Source: Procambarus clarkii
Taxonomy: Eukaryota > Arthropoda > Malacostraca > Decapoda > Cambaridae
Length of the DNA: 64,000 nt
NCBI RefSeq assembly: GCF_040958095.1
Contig: NC_091160.1
Coordinates: 37,449,610-37,513,609, forward strand
Direction of reading: 5' to 3'
Shown here: one piece after another, positions 22,393 to 34,653 of the stretch
Position numbering within the stretch: the stretch's first letter is position 1
How the letters are laid out: the number at the start of each line of letters is the position of its first letter
Position numbers and translations under genes: made by a program
The notes under the pieces: model-generated
The model's database searches: none
What the model saw: only the letters and a program-made list of their open reading frames with translations
What the model was told of the DNA's origin: nothing

Positions 22393-22459
22393 TAATTTTT
22401 GTCAATTTTTAACTCAGTCTAATGAGAACTTTGCACAGCATTACAAAAATTTCCACTAG

Positions 22460-22710
22460 TTTGTACACTAAATGCTGCTACAGTTTTCCCATTAATCTAT
22501 GACTTAATTTTTGGAAACTACTGTATACCCATTTGTACAGGTTTTTTTTATAGTGTTCATTACCTGTAATTTCCTGAAACTGACTTCCTTCACAAATATA
22601 TAAAACTTTACACAACTCACTAGTGGAGTCATTGTGTATACAGTATTATGGTTATAAGAAACAAGTGTATTAGAATGCCTCAGCAAGTACCGTATACAGT
22701 ATAATGTATG

Positions 22711-22715
<5 letters not shown>
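22460..22715. other. Intergenic, nothing recognised
   Basis: No gene or repeat family is recognised between the CT tract and the compound microsatellite. Confidence 0.4.
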
Positions 22716-22788
<73 letters not shown>

Positions 22789-22792
22789 CAGT
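22716..22792. repeat. Compound (TA)n(CA)n(TA)n microsatellite
   Basis: A pure TA run followed by a pure CA run and a short TA run. Confidence 0.95.
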
Positions 22793-23174
22793 CCTGTACA
22801 TGGAGGCATACAGCACTTCAGCAACAAGAAATACTCAGAAAACTAGAGGTAACCAAAAATAACTTGCTAAAAAAAACAGGAATGAGCACACGGCAGTCAT
22901 TGAAGAAAATCTAGATCTTATAAAAAAAGATGCACGCTCAAAATGGCACTTGTATTATATGGCTTAGTGGATCTTTAAATTCAGCTACTACACTGCAAAT
23001 ACAGAGGATTTGTAAGAGCATATTAAGTATATCAATATCCTATAAATATTAAAGAAAGCACTAAATTAGTATGGCTACATAGCTGTTATTAAGTCTATGG
23101 GAGGCTGCTAATCAACCTGGTCGTGCTAATCTGTCACAAAAGATATACCTGCAGTTGTCTACCTGCAGGATCAT

Positions 23175-23400
23175 GCAATATCTCCTGCTACCAAGTGACA
23201 GATCCCTTGCTCTTACCAACTCTCAGATCTCCTGCTCCTATCAACTGACCGATCTCCTACTCCTACCAAAAGTCAGAGCTCTTGTTCCTAGGAAGCATCA
23301 GAGGTCCCACTCTTAGAAAGCGTTAGATTTCTCACTCCAACCAAGTATCAGATCTCTCACGTCTAGCAAATGTCAGGTTTCTAACTCTTCAGCTGTCTCT
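23175..23400. repeat. Degenerate ~30-bp tandem repeat
   Basis: Repeated variants of CTCCTGCTCCTACCAACTG followed by TCAGAT recur about every 29-31 bp, roughly seven times, with decreasing similarity rightwards. Confidence 0.6.
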
Positions 23401-23539
23401 TCAACATTCACAACAGCATCAGAGAAACTAGGTAACTTTGTTAATCAAAATTACAACCATAAAATCATGAATATTATAGCTTTAATGATAGTATTTAGCA
23501 TATCGAGCTACAATGTTCAAAAAGCCAAGTATCACACTA

Positions 23540-23835
23540 TGGCGCAGCGAGTCTGCGCAGTTGTGTCACAGCCGAAAGGTCCCGGGTTCAATTCCTGCGG
23601 TAGGATAGAAGTGTTTAGGTAACATTTTCTTCAAGGGATGTTTCTGTTCACCTAACAGTAAACAGATGCCTGGTAGTTGTCATCAGTTTCTGTGGGGAAA
23701 AAGGGAGGGCTGGGTTTGGAGATGGCCGATGAGGCCCATCTGAGCTCAAAGTTTCAAAGTCAAGGAGGAGGCCTGGTCGACGACCGGGCCGCGGGACGCT
23801 AAGCCCCGGAAGCACCTCAAAGTTACAGTGGGGGG
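23540..23835 (+). repeat. SINE-C, plus-strand copy
   Basis: The tRNA-like head TATGGCGCAGCGAGTCTGCG contains GGTCCCGGGTTCAATTCCTG. It is followed by a diverged body and the characteristic distal block GAGGCCTGGTCGACGACCGG, GCCGCGGGACGCTAAGCCCC, GGAAGCACCTCAAAGTTA. It ends in a G run of about 14. Confidence 0.65.
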
Positions 23836-25868
23836 GGGGGGGAAGTCTGGACTCCCAACAAGGAGGAGCCTCTCCGCGACCAGCCTTGGACTTGCGAAGA
23901 GATCGAGAAATAACTGTTGTGGGCAGCATCCTGGGGAAGGTCAGTAGTTGGCCTAGGGAGGGGGGGGGCACAATAAACCTACCAGGCTTCCTGTCCAAAT
24001 TATTGGATAATCATAAATCAACCAAATACGTCTTTGTCTATTTCTATTTTCTGCTAGTTCTGAAAAGTGGCTCAATGAACTTTGTCAAGCTCTATTTATG
24101 AATGTTGACAGGTATGTGAAAACTTCAACGTGCATCATACTGGATAAATAATTACAGAAGGAAGAAGACAACAACAACCATGAATGCGACTACGAAACCA
24201 AACGCAAGAGATAAAATGCATCTTTTAAAGTGCACAAACAACACTGATTATTTCAGTTCTTCCATAAGCATTATAATGCACTCACTGATAGAGGAAAGAT
24301 ATAATAAATGTAGAGAAACAGGTTACAGGCTGTGGGAGAAGGAAAGGACAATGGACATATGGGGAAGAGGATGCACAGTGAGACGCATTTTTTTGTCAAG
24401 ACATGTTCCAGATGCAAATTGGTGCGTACATGTGACAAAATAGAAGTTTATTTTTAGAAGAAGTTTACCTGGAGTTGGTTTCGAGAGTTATTCTACTTCC
24501 CTAGCTTAGCCTGGTGTCAGGCTTATTTTGTGATAACTTTATCTAAATGACTGTTGCTTGGAGCAGCTGGCAGGGTCACATATCCACTACAACCTGGTTA
24601 GTTCACCACAACAGATGCTACAACCCATACAACCCACACCACGAGGTCTGGTCAGAGACCTGGCCAAGAGGATACTGATCCTTGGAATCACTGCAAGGTA
24701 ACGGCTAGTAACAGTAGTGCCTCAGGTGTGTAAAAAGCTAGCCGATTTTTCTCGATGTTCTCTCATAAACGCTTTGTCTCAGGCACTTAGAGGAATAGAA
24801 GAGCCTGAGATACTTGGCAAATACTATTACCACTCTGATGTTGTATGCCACAATAGATAATACCGTATAGTATATAAATCAGCAACTATTCATTGGCGAG
24901 CACACTACCCAAGTGTCTTCAGCAACGGCGTTGAACTTCAAGATTTATTTATGGCATTTTAAAAGATCCCAGGTTTTGTATAAACTATTCCCACTAAAGG
25001 AATGTGATCGCTTCTCTAAAGAACCCATGTAAGTTAGACAATTATTTTATCAATAATTATGAGTGTGAGGTTAATGAGTACGTAACCGGAGCATTAAAGA
25101 CATCACTTCTAATAAAGTCTTTGAAATCCATTTACAACATAATCAAAATCAGGATTAGAATAGAAAGCAAGCAATGAATAATACATGGTTCAGACCCTAC
25201 CCACTCTATAGACAGGCAAACAACAAAGGTCCCGAGGGGGGGGGGGGAAAGGGGGCTCTGGGGCACCCCACTTACAACAGTTTTTCCCTTAGACATAAAG
25301 CCATATAAGAGTTTATGCATATACTGGTGGGAAAGAACTCACTGTTCCCTCTTTTGGCACATTCACTTCAAGCTAGGGAAGCTGACTGAACACAACCCAC
25401 TGATATTTGCTATTGAGGGGGAGGTTACAATCATTTTTTTCTCTCCTGTCATTGCTTACAATCCAAAAGACTACCTGATGAAAAAGCTAGAGCGCAACTC
25501 CTCATAAGCACAAATACACAATTACCTGTACAATAGTTAAACAGTCTTCTTACTTAAATGTCTAAGCACCCCAATACTCTAACTTCCATGGATTACACGG
25601 TCAACACTTACAAGAAGAGCCCAACCTGCACATGAAACTAAATCCAAGTTTCAAAAGTTCGGTCCGTCCTAGACCCTAACTTAACTAGCGGTCCGGATTG
25701 ACTGAAACATCATCACTATCATTTGATTTTATATTTGTGGGATGCATTATTTATTTTACCAATGTTACTGTGTTTTTATCTGAATTTAAAGAATATTTTT
25801 TGGTACCTGTATATTCTATGCTTTTCTTAGACTCGCATTGCTCAAACTAACTCCAATGCTTAAAAAGA
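23836..25868. other. Intergenic with a diverged dispersed repeat
   Basis: No gene is recognised. Around 24470-24720, ACCTGGAGTTGGTTTCGAG and GGTCTGGTCAGAGACCTGGC resemble the dispersed repeat fragment at 6245-6335. G runs lie near 23959 and 25236. Confidence 0.4.
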
Positions 25869-25887
25869 GAATATGATTATATATATA

Positions 25888-25938
<51 letters not shown>
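25869..25938. repeat. (AT)n microsatellite
   Basis: AT repeats bounding the left end of the SINE-D palindrome. Confidence 0.9.
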
Positions 25939-25940
<2 letters not shown>

Positions 25941-26503
25941 CTGAAAACTCACACCCCAGAAGTGACTCGAACCCATACTCCCACAACTGGTATGTACAGG
26001 GACGCCTTAATCCGCTTGACCATCACGACCGGACATAAGGAAGTGATAGCCGAGGCTATATGAACCACTTCCCCGCCGGCACTCGGATGGTAATCTTGGG
26101 CATAGCATTTTATCAAATCACCTCATTCTTTGGGGCACACGTGAGGAACACAAATGCAAACAAGCCTGAATGGTCCCCAGGACTATATACAACTGAAAAC
26201 TCACACCCCAGAAGTGACTCGAACCCATACTCCCACAACTGGTATGTACAGGGACGCCTTAATCCGCTTGACCATCACGACCGGACATAAGGAAGTGATA
26301 GCCGAGGCTATATGAACCACTTCCCCGCCGGCACTCGGATGGTAATCTTGGGCATAGCATTTTATCAAATCACCTCATTCTTTGGGGCACACGTGAGGAA
26401 CACAAATGCAAACAAGCCTGAATGGTCCCCAGGACTATATACAACTGAAAACTCACACCCCAGAAGTGACTCGAACCCATACTCCCACAACTGGTATGTA
26501 CAG
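25939..26503 (-). mobile_element. SINE-D tandem array, left arm of palindrome
   Basis: A unit of exactly 252 bp is repeated about 2.2 times; AACTGAAAAC recurs at 25939, 26191 and 26443. On the minus strand each unit carries a tRNA-Leu/Ser-like head with box A GTGATGGTCAAGCGGATTAA and box B GAGTATGGGTTCGAGTCAC. It is followed by CTTCTGGGGTGTGAGTTTTC and GGACCATTCAGGCTTGTTTG. Short open frames in it are repeat artefacts. Confidence 0.85.
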
Positions 26504-27374
<871 letters not shown>

Positions 27375-27376
27375 AT

Positions 27377-27430
<54 letters not shown>
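27375..27430. repeat. (AT)n microsatellite
   Basis: The AT tract separating MITE copies 2 and 3. Confidence 0.9.
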
Positions 27431-27834
27431 GTCATACCTAGTAGCCAGAACGCACTTCTCGGCCTACTATGCAAGGCCCGATTTGCCTAATAAGCCAAGT
27501 TTTCATGAATATATATATTTTTTCCATTTTTTCTTGTTAAATGATATAGCAATCCATTTCATTATGTATGAGTTCATTTTGTTAAATTTGAGTTAAAACT
27601 AACCTAGATATATGACCAAACCTAACCTACCCTACCTAACCTAACCTATATTAACCTAACCTAAACTAACATAACTAAATCAATAATTCATGTTCTTAAT
27701 ATAATGTAATAATAATAATTCAAATAAACCAACTGGAAACAATATGTTGAAAATAAAGAAAATCACTCGGCCTATTAGGCAAATCGGGCCTTGCATACTA
27801 GGCCGAGAAGTGCGTTCTGGCTACTAGGTATGAC
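27431..27834. mobile_element. MITE with TTAGG-rich core, copy 3 (diverged)
   Basis: The termini GTCATACCTAGTAGCCAG and CTGGCTACTAGGTATGAC, and the inner block CCCGATTTGCCTAATAAGCC, match copies 1 and 2. The right inner half is diverged and the CCTAA block (27625-27670) is present on one side only. A short SINE-D-like remnant (GCGAACAAGCCTGAACGGTC) follows at 27857. Confidence 0.75.
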
Positions 27835-27879
27835 ACACATATATATATATATATATGCGAACAAGCCTGAACGGTCTCC

Positions 27880-29025
27880 TCTTTATGATACCTCTTTTAT
27901 ATAATTAAATTTATTATCAACACTTCTTAATGAAGTACAATAAATGAAATGCTCTCTTCAGTCCCATTCATTAATGAATGAATGAAACCTTAACCTCACT
28001 GGCCCACAAACTTGGTTAACTAAAAGCTATACAGTACTAATCATGAATGGCTTTCATTACCATGGCAATTACTTCAATACAATGAGAAAGAAGTACTAAG
28101 AATATATGTTCTCAGTAACAAGGTTCAGCAATAGCTGGACCAAGACAGCAGGAGCGAAGATGCAACTCGACAGTCTGAGGTAGCACGAGCACAGTCAACT
28201 GTGTTTTATACAGCTTCATATTATTACACAAAGTTGCACACAAGGCAACACACCGAAGAACAGTTATTAATATCAATGAATTTGGAAACTTTGTTTGAGC
28301 GCTATGTTTCTTCCATACAATATCATTCACCTGCCACGGATAGAAAACCATTAAGAATGCCACCTAATGCCAATCCTTAGCTATCCAAAACAAAATTGGT
28401 TGATGAAATTGAACTTATGAGCAAAATAAAGTGTGTGAAATAGAAAAAAAAAAGTATTCAAAAATGAGCAAATGCTATTGCTACTATCAGTTTGCTGGTT
28501 CTGTAAGACCAGTTAAAACCGACATGTTCCTCTATCTTAAAAAATAAAATGCCCTTGGTAACTTTCTAATCATTAAAAACTTAAAATGCCTCTGGAATGT
28601 AATTTTGAACCACACTTCTGATAATGGTCCAAATAATGCTGGTAACCAAATTCTAGACTGGTAAAATCCTATAGATCTCACATGTATTGCAATACACTAT
28701 ATAAAAAAATTAAAATACGCAACAGTAAAACACGCAATACGAATGGAGAGACTAAACCAAACGCAACATGAACAATCTCCAAACATATATGAAAAAAAAA
28801 AAAAGGTGAGAGCCACTTAGTCTATAAACAAAATCAATCTTCAGCAAAAACGTGAGAGTTTTACTGTGCTGTAGATGGAGTTTATAAAAAACTCCTAGAT
28901 TATTATCCATAGTCAGTTAAATCTTGCCACTATCAGATCACAATACCTCTGCTCCCAAAAACAGGTCAGGTCTTGCATGCTGCATAAGACAGCTCAACTT
29001 GGGGACATTTCCGGACCTGTGAAGC
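27880..29025. other. Rassf 3' flank / probable 3' UTR
   Basis: No coding region is recognised. The part nearest 29025 must include the 3' UTR of the minus-strand RASSF gene, but its end and polyadenylation site cannot be placed by eye. Confidence 0.4.
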
Positions 29026-29083
29026 TCACACACCACGCAATTCCTTCATTCTCCGTTTGATGTAAAATTCCATGTCTTCATAC
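29026..29083 (-). CDS. Rassf: RASSF-family gene, last coding exon (SARAH C-terminus)
   Basis: The acceptor TTCCGCAG directly precedes it. The exon completes a split Lys codon from the preceding exon and then reads YEDMEFYIKRRMKELRGV, stop TGA at 29026-29028. This is the end of the SARAH helix, which in RASSF proteins dimerises with the SARAH domain of Hippo/MST kinases. The basic stretch KRRMKELR matches the charged end of RASSF SARAH domains. Phase agrees exactly with the donor at 31158. The exon is too short to be found by ORF length alone and was recognised from family knowledge plus splice signals. Confidence 0.85.
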
Positions 29084-29839
29084 CTGCGGAAAAAAATGGG
29101 TGTCATAAAATACAACAATTTACACAACTGATTAGGACAGATACAGTACCTCGATCTGATAAAAGATACAAAATATTAAGATTAGTTCAATTAGATTAGA
29201 TTTACAGCAATTTAAACTTAGGTCAGAAAGTAAGTTAGAACTCCCTCATTTGCACGCAATATGTGCACAATTTGACTTAATGTGATAAGTATTGTATTGT
29301 ACATAATTGTACTGTATATATTATATGTATACTTATTCTTAGCATAGCATGTCTTCTCTTACTAACCAGTAAGGCGATCAATGCAAAACCTCCTTCCAAG
29401 TACTCCCATTCTCACACATCTCCATACACTTCACACAAGTGACACCCCCATTCTTACAGCCCTCCATACTGTACATTCAACACAAGTCACCACCTCGCCC
29501 TCACACATGTCTATACACTCATAACAGAACAAAGATATACAAAATGAATACAGTCATGTACAAAATAGTACGAGGCCCAAAATAGTTTGTCACGTATGCA
29601 AAGAGCAATTATAGGCCACACTCTTACATTAGGAGGTGCATACTGTACACTACCGATGATAGACAAAAATGGGGAAAAATCATGCAAACTGTAAATCCCT
29701 ATTTAGCAGTGCAAGATCCTGAGAGATTTATTATTGAACGTGGGGGCCCTCTGAAAGATTTACATTGGTTATTAAAACAAACCCCACAGACTTTGAAAAG
29801 GAGAGCAAATTTTCCCATACACTATGAGCTAAATTCCTA

Positions 29840-30480
29840 AAAGTCTTTGAAATAGGTGGGAAATATCAGTCACCGGCCCTTTGTATAATATGGCAAAAAA
29901 AAAAAATCCAGGAGGCAGGTAACATTCCACAAATGCTAAAAAACTGCAATTGTTCCATTTCACAAGGGAGGTATTAAAGCAATGACCAAAAACTACAGAC
30001 CAGTTGCACTAACATCATACATTATTCAAACTTTCGACAAGGTGTTAGTTGGCTTAGAAGCCAACTAACTAGCGCAGTATCATAGAAAAAACAAGATATA
30101 CAGCCCTCGTCAATACAGTTTTAGAATAGGAATATCTTGTCTTTCACAACTACTGTACTGGATCCCTATGACAAATTTACAGGGCGCATTAGAATACAAC
30201 ATACTGGTCATAGATATTGCAGGAAGTATAGAATAAGACTTAAGAAAAGTTGGGGTGCCATAAGCACCTACAGGGTTCACTGTGTGAGCATAAGAGGATC
30301 CAGACATTAGAATTCTACCAGCAAGTAGAGCATAAGAAATATTGCTGCAACATGGATTGAGGCACTCAATCAATGTTGCAGCATTGATTAGCATGATGAG
30401 CTCTTCCAGGAGTTACTGGATCATTCTGGTTGTGATGGCTATATGGGTCTGCAGGCAGTGAACACAAACTTAAATAATCT
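29840..30480 (+). pseudogene. Decayed LINE reverse transcriptase in Rassf intron
   Basis: The plus strand reads IVPFHKGGIKAMTKNYRPVA and LTSYIIQTFDKVL (RT motif: VP..KGG....NYRP..LTS). Then, after frame breaks, come CLSQLLYW and ILVIDIAGSIE where a functional copy would have the catalytic Asp block (x-LDFAKAFD). There are many stops and frameshifts; it is an old insertion. Confidence 0.75.
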
Positions 30481-30492
30481 CAATAACCAAGC

Positions 30493-30690
30493 TTGTCTAA
30501 CAACTTGGGCTGGATGGTAGAGCGACGGTCTCGCTTCATGCAGGTCGGCGTTCAAATCCCGACCATCCACAAGTGGTTGGGCACCATTCCTCTCCCCTCG
30601 TCTCATCCCTAATCCTTATCCTAACCCCTTCCAAGTGTTAATATAGTTGTAATGGTTTGGTGCTTTCTCCTGATAATTCCCTGCTTCCGT
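30493..30690 (+). mobile_element. SINE-A with 12-bp TSD in Rassf intron
   Basis: The 198-bp insertion lies between CAATAACCAAGC repeats (30481-30492 and 30691-30702). The head is GGATGGTAGAGCGACGGTCT, with GGTCGGCGTTCAAATCCCG. The body CGTCTCATCCCTAATCC leads to the tail GTGTTAATATAGTTGTAATG, GTTTGGTGCTTTCTCCTGAT, AATTCCC. It is orientated opposite to the host gene. Confidence 0.92.
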
Positions 30691-31157
30691 CAATAACCAA
30701 GCAAAAACCCGGTAGGCCAAAACCTTAGGCCAGGCTACAAAGAGTAAACAAAACTCTCAAAACCTACTACAGGGGAAACTTAAACATTTATATTTTTCTC
30801 GACAATTCTCCCAATTTCTTTTCACTCAAACAACATCCTTTGCTGTGCTACATCTAATTAGTTTCATAATATAGCCACAATGTTGCTTCCATTTTGAGTC
30901 GATGTTTCCAGCTATACCACATATATGCCAGCTCTCATCTTTCCTTTACTTCTGGTCTTTGTCCCTGAAATCATTATAACTCTTAAGACAAAGTGCAGAA
31001 ATGAAGTCAAATTCTGTAGCCACAACAAAATTAAGAACACCCACAGATAACCACACAAAGTAAACTGGCCTACCCAAATATGTCTAACCCTAACCAAATA
31101 TAATTTAACTTTCAGCTTCTGACACTCTTCAGATAGTGCCACAGGAGTTTAACTAAC

Positions 31158-31255
31158 TTTTGTCTGACGGCAAGAATCTGCCGCTGTTCTTCTTGCTCAT
31201 ACTGCCGAAGGATGGCTCGGCACTCGGCCAGGCTGAGGTTGAGGAACTGGGCCAC
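31158..31255 (-). CDS. Rassf: RASSF-family gene, SARAH-domain exon
   Basis: A 98-nt exon between acceptor CATTTCAG and donor GTTAGT. It reads VAQFLNLSLAECRAILRQYE followed by QEEQRQILAVRQ and two bases of a Lys codon. This is the first and longest part of the SARAH helix that RASSF proteins use to bind MST/Hippo kinases. It starts in phase 0, matching the donor of the RA exon, and ends in phase 2, matching the last exon. The downstream intron (29084-31157) holds a decayed LINE RT and a SINE-A copy. Confidence 0.92.
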
Positions 31256-32540
31256 CTGAAATGAGTTCCATTACAATCAAGTACAGTACTGTATGTCTAG
31301 TTTCTCCAGTAGCTCACTCCATACATCCATTTGCTCTAAATTATATCATACGACAACTGAAAAAATATCAACTGTTATTCAACAAACTAATTTAGTCTGA
31401 TTCATATTTATTTGTATTTACTAGTGTATTCTCATCTGAAAGCTTGTTTTAACTTTAATATAATTAGTGTCACGTAACAAAAAATAAACATGCATATGAT
31501 TTAAGGCACCTTCTACATTCTAATTTAAATATTGTATATTGTACTGTATACATATACAATTTCTACATGTTGTATTACAATTAAAGAAATAACGTACAAT
31601 GTGAAAAATAATTACAATATTGAAAGCTGATGAAAAATTATAAAATATATATATATATATTTTTTTAGCTACTTTAGCTACTTAGCCTACTCCTATTTAC
31701 TGAGGAGGAACCCACCCAGCTTTTCCATAACCTATTTCTTAACACAACTAGGAATAAAATTCTTCACTCATGCGAGGGTCACCTCACTGTGATGACGAGA
31801 TGCATCAAAGTGGCTACAACAGTCTGTTTACGTCCGATTAGACTTAATCGGTCTGATAATCTGGGCGGGGCGAGATGCTTGTACACGTTCACTTTCCCTT
31901 GATGTCTTCTTTAATCCAGCAGTAAATAAAGAGCTCAGGAGTTAAGCAATTATTGCAGATTCCACCGAGAGAAAGGTCAGGTGTCGTTGACTGAAGGATA
32001 CCTTGGTAAACCTATCAGGCTTCCTGTTCCCGACAATGAGAACCCAAACCCTTTTTTTTTCCATATATATTAATTATACAAAACACTTCTGAACACTAAT
32101 AAATAGGTGATGAATTCTATAATCTGCTGCACTCCTTTGAACAGGAAAAATAAAAGATAGATGTGAAAATAATTAGTCTGAACTCATAGACATAAACATA
32201 AAATTTTTAATTTCAAAGCAAGAAAATTCAGCGGATTAGGGATTTACAGATACAGTACTGTATAGATATTCAAATACTGTCCTCATACAAATACATCAGA
32301 AGTAACTCTGAATAAAATTGTTATCACCATCACACATGGCAGGACAGTAGAGTAAGTGATACTAATATTTTTAGACTGGACAAATATTACATACAGTATA
32401 TGGTGCCTCTCTGACTGAACATGCACATGCCGGATTCACTTACTTTATTCAACGAACAAGAGTTCACTGAAGCAGGGGAATGTGTGGATTTGTTTAGGAT
32501 ATTGGGACTGATTTCATTTTACAAGAAATAGTTGGGGGCC

Positions 32541-32643
32541 TTACACTGACTTGGGGTGATATTGCACACTGAAACTGGAGTGACATCGTACACTGACCTG
32601 GGGTGATATTGCACACTAAACTGGCGTGACATCGTACACTGAC
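32541..32643 (-). repeat. 46-47-bp tandem duplication carrying a splice donor
   Basis: The exon end and the first ~45 bp of intron (ACACTGACCTGGGGTGATAT...) occur about 2.4 times. As a result ACTGAC, the reverse complement of donor GTCAGT, sits at 32545-32550, 32592-32597 and 32638-32643. Only the last adjoins the conserved coding end. Confidence 0.85.
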
Positions 32644-32764
32644 CTGGGGTGAAATCTCTTCTGTTTGCTGTGCATCCACAATAAATACACGTGCCACATC
32701 TTCATGAGGACCCAGCATCACTCGTGTTATCAGGGATATTCATCATCTCTAATCCTTCGTCTCT
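32644..32764 (-). CDS. Rassf: RASSF-family gene, second RA-domain exon with apparent 1-bp deletion
   Basis: The acceptor ends GCTGGTAG and the donor is CCCCAG|GTCAGT. After completing the split codon from the upstream exon it reads ERRRIRDDEYP, the conserved RA-domain segment. It then hits TGA because one base is missing at CCC (plus strand GGG, 32733-32735). One base later, in the next frame, it reads ITRVMLGPHEDVARVFIVDA and QQTEEISPQ up to the donor. The exon is 121 nt where 122 would keep phase. This is a sequencing or assembly homopolymer error, a segregating null allele, or pseudogenisation. The first is favoured because every other exon and splice site is intact. Confidence 0.85.
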
Positions 32765-33150
32765 CTACCAGCAAAAACACAAAGATTGTATCAAATGTAT
32801 TTATAAATATAATTTATAAAATCAAAGTGGCAGCTTAAAAATCATAGAGGAAGCTGAAAAAGACTTAGTATCTCATGGCATAAGATGGTCTTTCACTGAC
32901 CAACCTGTTTCAACTATCTATGATGGTACAGTATATAGTAACATTACTATGATGGTATAATGTAACACAGTAACTCGGCAGAGCTGCGGAAGAGGTTCTG
33001 AGCACTTTGAAAATGAGAGAGATGCATTCATTTAGTCCTACACAGAACTTTGTCTTGACTCTATATATACAGTATTTATTTTCTTTACTAAAAACACAGC
33101 CAAAAGTTATATACAAGAGTTTCAATAATCTATGCCTTTAGCACACTTAC

Positions 33151-33343
33151 CTCCGTTATCTTTAATTACATATAGGGCAAAATTCCGAGTTGACATTTCC
33201 ACTCGATACTTCTCCAGCAGCATGTTGAGAACCTCCTCGGCTGTGATTAAGGACGTCACCCACACACTACACGGTGACCCGTGAGGGGGCGTGAAGGAGC
33301 TCGTTTCTCTTAAATAGAAGTGGCCATTGATGGAGCACCGTCT
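33151..33343 (-). CDS. Rassf: RASSF-family gene, first RA-domain exon
   Basis: A 193-nt exon between acceptor TGTTCAACAG and donor GTAAGT. It encodes RRCSINGHFYLRETSSFTPP, HGSPCSVWVTSLITAEEVLN, MLLEKYRVEMSTRNFALYVI and KDNGG. This is the N-terminal half of a Ras-association (RA) domain of the RASSF1-6 type; the HFY..TS.FTP..GS and FALYV blocks are diagnostic. RA domains bind GTP-loaded Ras-like GTPases. It starts in phase 0 after the K of the upstream exon and ends in phase 1. Confidence 0.93.
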
Positions 33344-33954
33344 CTGTTGAACACATGGTAAATCAACTAATGATCGATATAGTGTTAAATTGATTTTATT
33401 ACATTTTTTTAATATAATGTGTAATATTTTGCATTTTTTTTTTATGTTGCATGCTCTTAAAAGTCTCAGGGAATACGGCAATTTTTATCTCTTCAAAACA
33501 TTTTATTTTCAGTTTATCACCATTTCAGTGTTTATGGGGTGATAGTGACTTGTGCCATGAAAAGGTACCTCAGTACTAGTGACTTGTGGCTAGAAGGCAA
33601 AATAGACTTATCAGTTTAGAATAGAAATACATATAATTTTAATAACTTTTCTGTGCATGTGTGTAGATGAAAAAAACATCTCACTGTTGTGACTCAAACT
33701 CAGCCGAAATTTATTTCATTTCTACACTTTCGGACACAGACAAATTCAGCTTCGTGAACGACAGACAAATTCTCAGGGCAATGTTATGACACAAGTATAA
33801 CTTATTGTTAAAGTGAGAGACTGAGGTGCAGGATTCAAATAAGCTGTATTCTTTGATTTTTATCTTGTTTCTAATTCAAATATCTTTGTATTCCCTTGTG
33901 GCACATTATGGGAGAAACATCCATTAATATAATGTTTATGCACCCATTACTTAC

Positions 33955-34653
33955 CTTGAGCTTGGTCTTATCCATTCGTCTGCCCGGCCGTCTTCTAATA
34001 GCAGAACTTCCCGTTTTCATAGCCACCCTTTTTGATGGCGTGTGGTCATCGAGGCTGGAATTAAGTTCCCCTGATTCACTGTTTTCTAAGACTGATGGAT
34101 TACTATTTTCATTATGAAAATCAGACTCGGAACTATAAGACGAAGCATTGTTATTAAGCATAACCTCTGAAGACGAGTTCTTGTGTTTGGTGTTGCTGCT
34201 GGAGGCCTCATCACTCTGGGGCACCGAGTTAACCACCTTCTCCTCTCTAGTAGTAACATAAGTGACGCCATTTGGTGGGTTGGAAGAATTCTTGCACTCA
34301 GTATCTAATAAGGCATTCATGTTACATGTCTTAAAATCAGTATTCTTCCATAAGTCCCCTTCATTATTCAAACTTATTGGAGATTCTTTTGGTGTCTGAT
34401 CCTTCATCTCTGGCTGAACACAGATTCGATTACTGATGGCAGCTCCATCTTCTCTTGAAGGAAGTATACCATCAGTTGAGATTCCAGGAGTGAGAGACCC
34501 AGCATTTTCTCTCTCATTAAGTGTCTGGTCACTAGGGAACACACAGAACAATGTGCTTCTTCCTAAGGTGCTGAATTTTGGAGTTTGAGGTGAACTTGGG
34601 GACTGAGGAGTACGCCAGCCATTCAGACAATCATCACGCCAGTGGGTCTGCTC
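33955..34653 (-). CDS. Rassf: RASSF-family gene, upstream low-complexity exon
   Basis: One open frame of about 233 codons runs from an acceptor near 34654 (polypyrimidine TTTTTCTATTCCC, then CAAG or GAGCAG, so the start may be 34653 or 34647) to donor CTCAAG|GTAAGT at 33955/33954. The product begins EQTHWRDDCLNGWRTPQSPS and is rich in Ser, Asn, Asp and Glu. It ends in a basic patch, IRRRPGRRMDKTKLK, just before the RA domain. No LIM or C1 domain is seen. It is predicted to be disordered; its length is plausible for arthropod RASSF N-terminal regions. No initiator exon was found upstream in this window. Confidence 0.8.

Larger units (their letters stand above)
29026..34653 (-). other. Rassf: RASSF gene locus (five visible exons, partial)
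   Basis: The five exons are collinear with consistent phases: 699, 193, 121, 98 and 58 nt. They total 1169 nt, so one added base gives exactly 390 codons including the stop, which supports a single missing base. Introns are 611, 386, 1388 and 2074 bp, all with GT-AG ends. Domain order is disordered region, RA, SARAH. The expected role is a scaffold linking Ras-like GTPases to Hippo/MST kinase; in Drosophila the RASSF protein restrains Hippo. The first exon and promoter are not identified. They may lie in 34.65-36.9 kb or beyond the nested transposons. Confidence 0.88.

Noticed and set aside
21208-22395. Pro/His/Thr-rich repeat proteins
   Set aside because: A 31-bp tandem unit without stops keeps every plus-strand frame open; there is no signal of a gene beyond the unit.
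33896-34117. Plus-strand ORF opposite the RASSF exon
   Set aside because: Antisense to a well-supported exon with splice signals; no domain.
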